A stretch of DNA of 64,000 bases, taken from contig CANMFQ010000016.1 of the NCBI GenBank assembly GCA_947497145.1, forward strand, positions 34,401-98,400, written 5' to 3'. The notes under the pieces were generated by a model. That model had not been told where the DNA came from, did no database searches, and was given only the letters and a program-made list of their open reading frames with translations. Below, in pieces: positions 62,701-64,000 of this stretch. The position numbers were made by a program, and so were the translations under genes. Every line of letters starts with the position of its first letter. Positions within the stretch are counted from its first letter, which is position 1. The stretch is from an uncultured Flavobacteriaceae bacterium (lineage in GTDB: Bacteria; Bacteroidota; Bacteroidia; Flavobacteriales; Flavobacteriaceae).

Positions 62701-64000
62701 TATTACTGTATCACCAACTGCAACAACAACCTACACGGTGACTGTTACTAAAGATGGCTGTACAGCTACAGATACAGTTACAGTTACAGTGCAGAACAAA
62801 GTGAAAATTGGCGACTATGTTTGGGAAGACACCAATGAGAATGGTATACAAGATGATGGTACTACTTCAGGTATTAATGGTGTAACTGTTACCTTATATA
62901 CTTGTAATGGAGGCAGTAATACAGGTGGTACGCAAGTAGCTACTACAACTACTGCAAACAACCCTTCTTCTAACCAACCAGGCTACTATAGCTTTGATGT
63001 TTGCCCGGGAGATCAATACTACATTGTCTTTAACAAGCCAGCTGGTTATGATGATTTCACAACGCAGAACATAGGCGGTAATGATACTATTGATTCTGAT
63101 GCAAATTCTAACGGTGTTACCAACTGCTTTACTGTTGGCACTACTGATAACCTAACTATCGATGCAGGGGTTATTCCTACACCATGTGACATTAACCCTG
63201 AAGCAGGACCTAATGTAACTATTTGCGAAGGTGAATCAACACGTCTTACTGCTAGTGGCGGTGGAACATATCGTTGGTCTCCAGGTGGACAAACTACAGC
63301 ATCTATCAATGTAACACCAACAGCAACTACTACCTATACGGTAACGGTTACTAAAGATGGTTGTACTGATACTGATAGTGTTACTGTAACTGTTGAAGAT
63401 AAAGTGAAAATTGGTGACTATGTTTGGGTAGATGCCAATCAAAATGGTTTACAAGACGATGGTAATAATTCTGGAATTAATGGAATTACAGTTGCCCTCT
63501 ACACTTGTAACGGAGATAGTAATGTAGGTGGCACCCTAGTTATGTCTACTACAACTATGAACAATCCTGTAACAGGGAGACCAGGTTACTATAGCTTTGA
63601 AGTTTGTCCAGGCGACAGCTACTACATAGAGTTTAATAAGCCTAATGACTATATCTTCACTACGCAAAATGCAGGTGGTAATGACGCTATTGACTCTGAC
63701 GCTAATGCTAACGGGGTTACTGATTGTTTTGAAGTTGAAGATGAAGACATCCCAACTATCGATGCGGGGATTACACCTAGACCATGTGACATCAACCCTG
63801 AAGCAGGACCTAATGTAACTATTTGTGAAGGTGAATCAACACGTCTTACTGCTAGTGGCGGTGGAACATATCGTTGGTCTCCAGGTGGACAAACTACAGC
63901 ATCTATCAATGTAACACCAACAGCAACTACTACCTATACGGTAACGGTTACTAAAGATGGTTGTACTGATACTGATAGTGTTACTGTAACTGTTGAAGAT
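59741..64000 (+). CDS. Giant secreted Ig/PKD-like and SdrD-B-like repeat protein (5' part only)
   Basis: 1,420 codons are open to the end of the window with no stop. A signal peptide (basic start, hydrophobic LILYCLLGGFLNSWAFG) directs export. Residues about 110-290 form an unrecognised N-terminal domain. Then come Ig/PKD-like modules with the pattern AGPDxTICxGxSxTLTASGGGTYxWS (from about residue 290). A second unknown domain lies near 600-770 (LRKYKIGNID...LTQECD). SdrD-B-like modules (VKIGDYxWxDxNxNGIQDDG) start at residues 822, 1021 and 1222, each followed by an Ig/PKD-like one. It is probably a surface or secreted adhesin; a type IX secretion signal may lie in the missing C-terminus. Two ATGs occur in tandem at the start. 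Confidence 0.9.
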   Translation, partial: MMKKLPCVRPIRSALILYCLLGGFLNSWAFGATSGLPPTTTPNNLELYDSKANVASESEITHAAASFAASAVSDNAFTQVNDRTVISYLADLWREQPIKSEITKYTNNNSAEEKAPPVNPYRTITAQYKVSNSPVFYGRAPFTNGVVFRNVGNCNSPSYQHWGAGPDLVFTEYSDRTATLIGTLYDNGNTAMINMWLRDWSLNGSSWPDNSYQASISNRYHYRTFGGTFRILSGPGTGTHSISRKENPQRHAVLGNNAGNTNTGAKGIGAWVDGSIGQCTEIFGVFTPISQCSVNAGADKTICRGQTTTLTATGTGTFTWSTGQTGRSIVVSPTTTTTYWVTSTSAGCSKRDDVTVNVVNVTANAGPDQNICSGQSVTLTASGGGTYLWSTGQRTATIMVNPSTTTSYSVTVSNGNCSATDTVIVNVNGQINANAGPDQTICNGQSATLTASGGGTYLWSTGQRTATINVRPSTTTTYTVTVSNGSCQATDTVTVTVTNQGSINAGPDKNICRGESTTLTATGGGPYVWSPGNQTGATITVSPTSTTTYTVRSNNGSCSASDMVTVNVSSIDVNLGDDVSLCGETSKTLTATTRLTGGSGTTFPTNVLRKYKIGNIDTDLTCFPSNGGYGLVQKNQGNGTHNSWVADNNAELTEFTDGTARLTATVRFGSQSASVVVNLSNKLVTTNKAGAWNNACYRSKLNGDITYYRNASGTATLPNGSTQSIVQKNNFVIARGAAYDSNSLGLGWWSQGSFGANNEWFGTLTQECDNTVTYTWRKDGQVIAGQTGQTLNVTMPGRYTVTAENCQGCTDTDEVIVSNSAVKIGDYLWVDSNSNGIQDDGNAAGINGTTVTLYTCNGNSNVGGTQVATTTTTNHPTTGRPGYYSFDVCPGDSYYVVFDKPTGYNDFTTQNAGNDTLDSDVNSNGATNCFTVGNTDDLTIDAGVTPPCSVNPEAGPNVTICQGESTTLTASGGGTYRWSPGNQTNASITVSPTATTTYTVTVTKDGCTATDTVTVTVQNKVKIGDYVWEDTNENGIQDDGTTSGINGVTVTLYTCNGGSNTGGTQVATTTTANNPSSNQPGYYSFDVCPGDQYYIVFNKPAGYDDFTTQNIGGNDTIDSDANSNGVTNCFTVGTTDNLTIDAGVIPTPCDINPEAGPNVTICEGESTRLTASGGGTYRWSPGGQTTASINVTPTATTTYTVTVTKDGCTDTDSVTVTVEDKVKIGDYVWVDANQNGLQDDGNNSGINGITVALYTCNGDSNVGGTLVMSTTTMNNPVTGRPGYYSFEVCPGDSYYIEFNKPNDYIFTTQNAGGNDAIDSDANANGVTDCFEVEDEDIPTIDAGITPRPCDINPEAGPNVTICEGESTRLTASGGGTYRWSPGGQTTASINVTPTATTTYTVTVTKDGCTDTDSVTVTVED
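62581..64000 (+). repeat. Tandem units of about 600 bp in the giant gene
   Basis: The segment beginning with an AACCCTGAAGCxGGACCTAA block recurs at 62581, 63181 and 63781, a 600-bp period (200 residues). The second and third units are almost identical at the DNA level over the visible 220 bp (only a few changes, mostly silent), while the first is more diverged. This points to recent duplication or gene conversion. More units probably follow beyond the window. Confidence 0.9.

Overview
The window looks like the chromosome of a marine member of the Flavobacteriaceae (Bacteroidota). The signs are low GC, promoter-like TTG-N19-21-TAnnTTTG elements, a fused SecDF, SusC/SusD outer-membrane pairs, a separate MnmD methyltransferase, several conserved flavobacterial small proteins and flavobacterial dispersed repeats. 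No rRNA operon and no CRISPR array were seen. There is one intact tRNA gene, tRNA-Arg(ACG).

Layout. (1) 1-3.9 kb is an accessory region: a Fic AMP-transferase, two unknown small proteins and a lipoprotein, all on the minus strand. Palindromic, attC-like sites sit at gene 3' ends, and a pair of 154-bp direct repeats encloses the two unknown genes. (2) 4-22.2 kb is mostly housekeeping: mnmD, a branched-chain aminotransferase, a phytanoyl-CoA-dioxygenase-like protein, folE, cysS, yidD, lgt, a DUF192 lipoprotein, a hydrolase/GNAT/ABC-ATPase operon, secDF, mdh, a Ca2+/Na+ antiporter and apt, plus several tiny genes. (3) 22.35-37.72 kb is a 15-kb genomic island inserted in the 3' end of tRNA-Arg(ACG). 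It is bounded by a 28-bp perfect direct repeat and carries a degenerate tyrosine integrase beside the tRNA. Its cargo is a small glycan-utilization locus: a GH38 alpha-mannosidase-like enzyme, SusC/SusD, a sugar-porter MFS transporter, a cupin, an RraA-like protein and a LacI regulator with three matching operator-like palindromes. Several genes in the island are broken. (4) 38.0-39.2 kb is a diheme cytochrome-c peroxidase lipoprotein. (5) 39.2-57.8 kb is a long, nearly contiguous minus-strand cluster for a cyclic amide, ureide or hydantoin-like nitrogen compound. It has a TonB receptor, a HyuA/HyuB pair, a second short HyuA with a DUF917 protein, an NCS1 permease, a hydantoin-racemase-like protein, an ornithine-cyclodeaminase-like protein, an aminotransferase, an SDR, a quinone-oxidoreductase-like protein, three cupins and a MOSC-flavin-[2Fe-2S] reductase. 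An unrecognised 410-residue protein is transcribed divergently. (6) 59.7 kb to the window end is the first 1,420 codons of a giant secreted repeat protein built of Ig/PKD-like and SdrD-B-like modules, with about 600-bp tandem units.

How the genes may work together (inference). In the island, SusC/D would import a mannose-containing oligosaccharide, the GH38 enzyme would cleave it, the MFS protein would carry sugar across the inner membrane, and the LacI protein would repress the locus and itself until an inducer arrives. In the hydantoin-type cluster, the TonB receptor and NCS1 permease would import the substrate, the racemase would fix its stereochemistry, and the two HyuA systems plus DUF917 would open or modify the ring. 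The cyclodeaminase, aminotransferase and dehydrogenases would then feed products into central metabolism. The substrate cannot be read from sequence alone.
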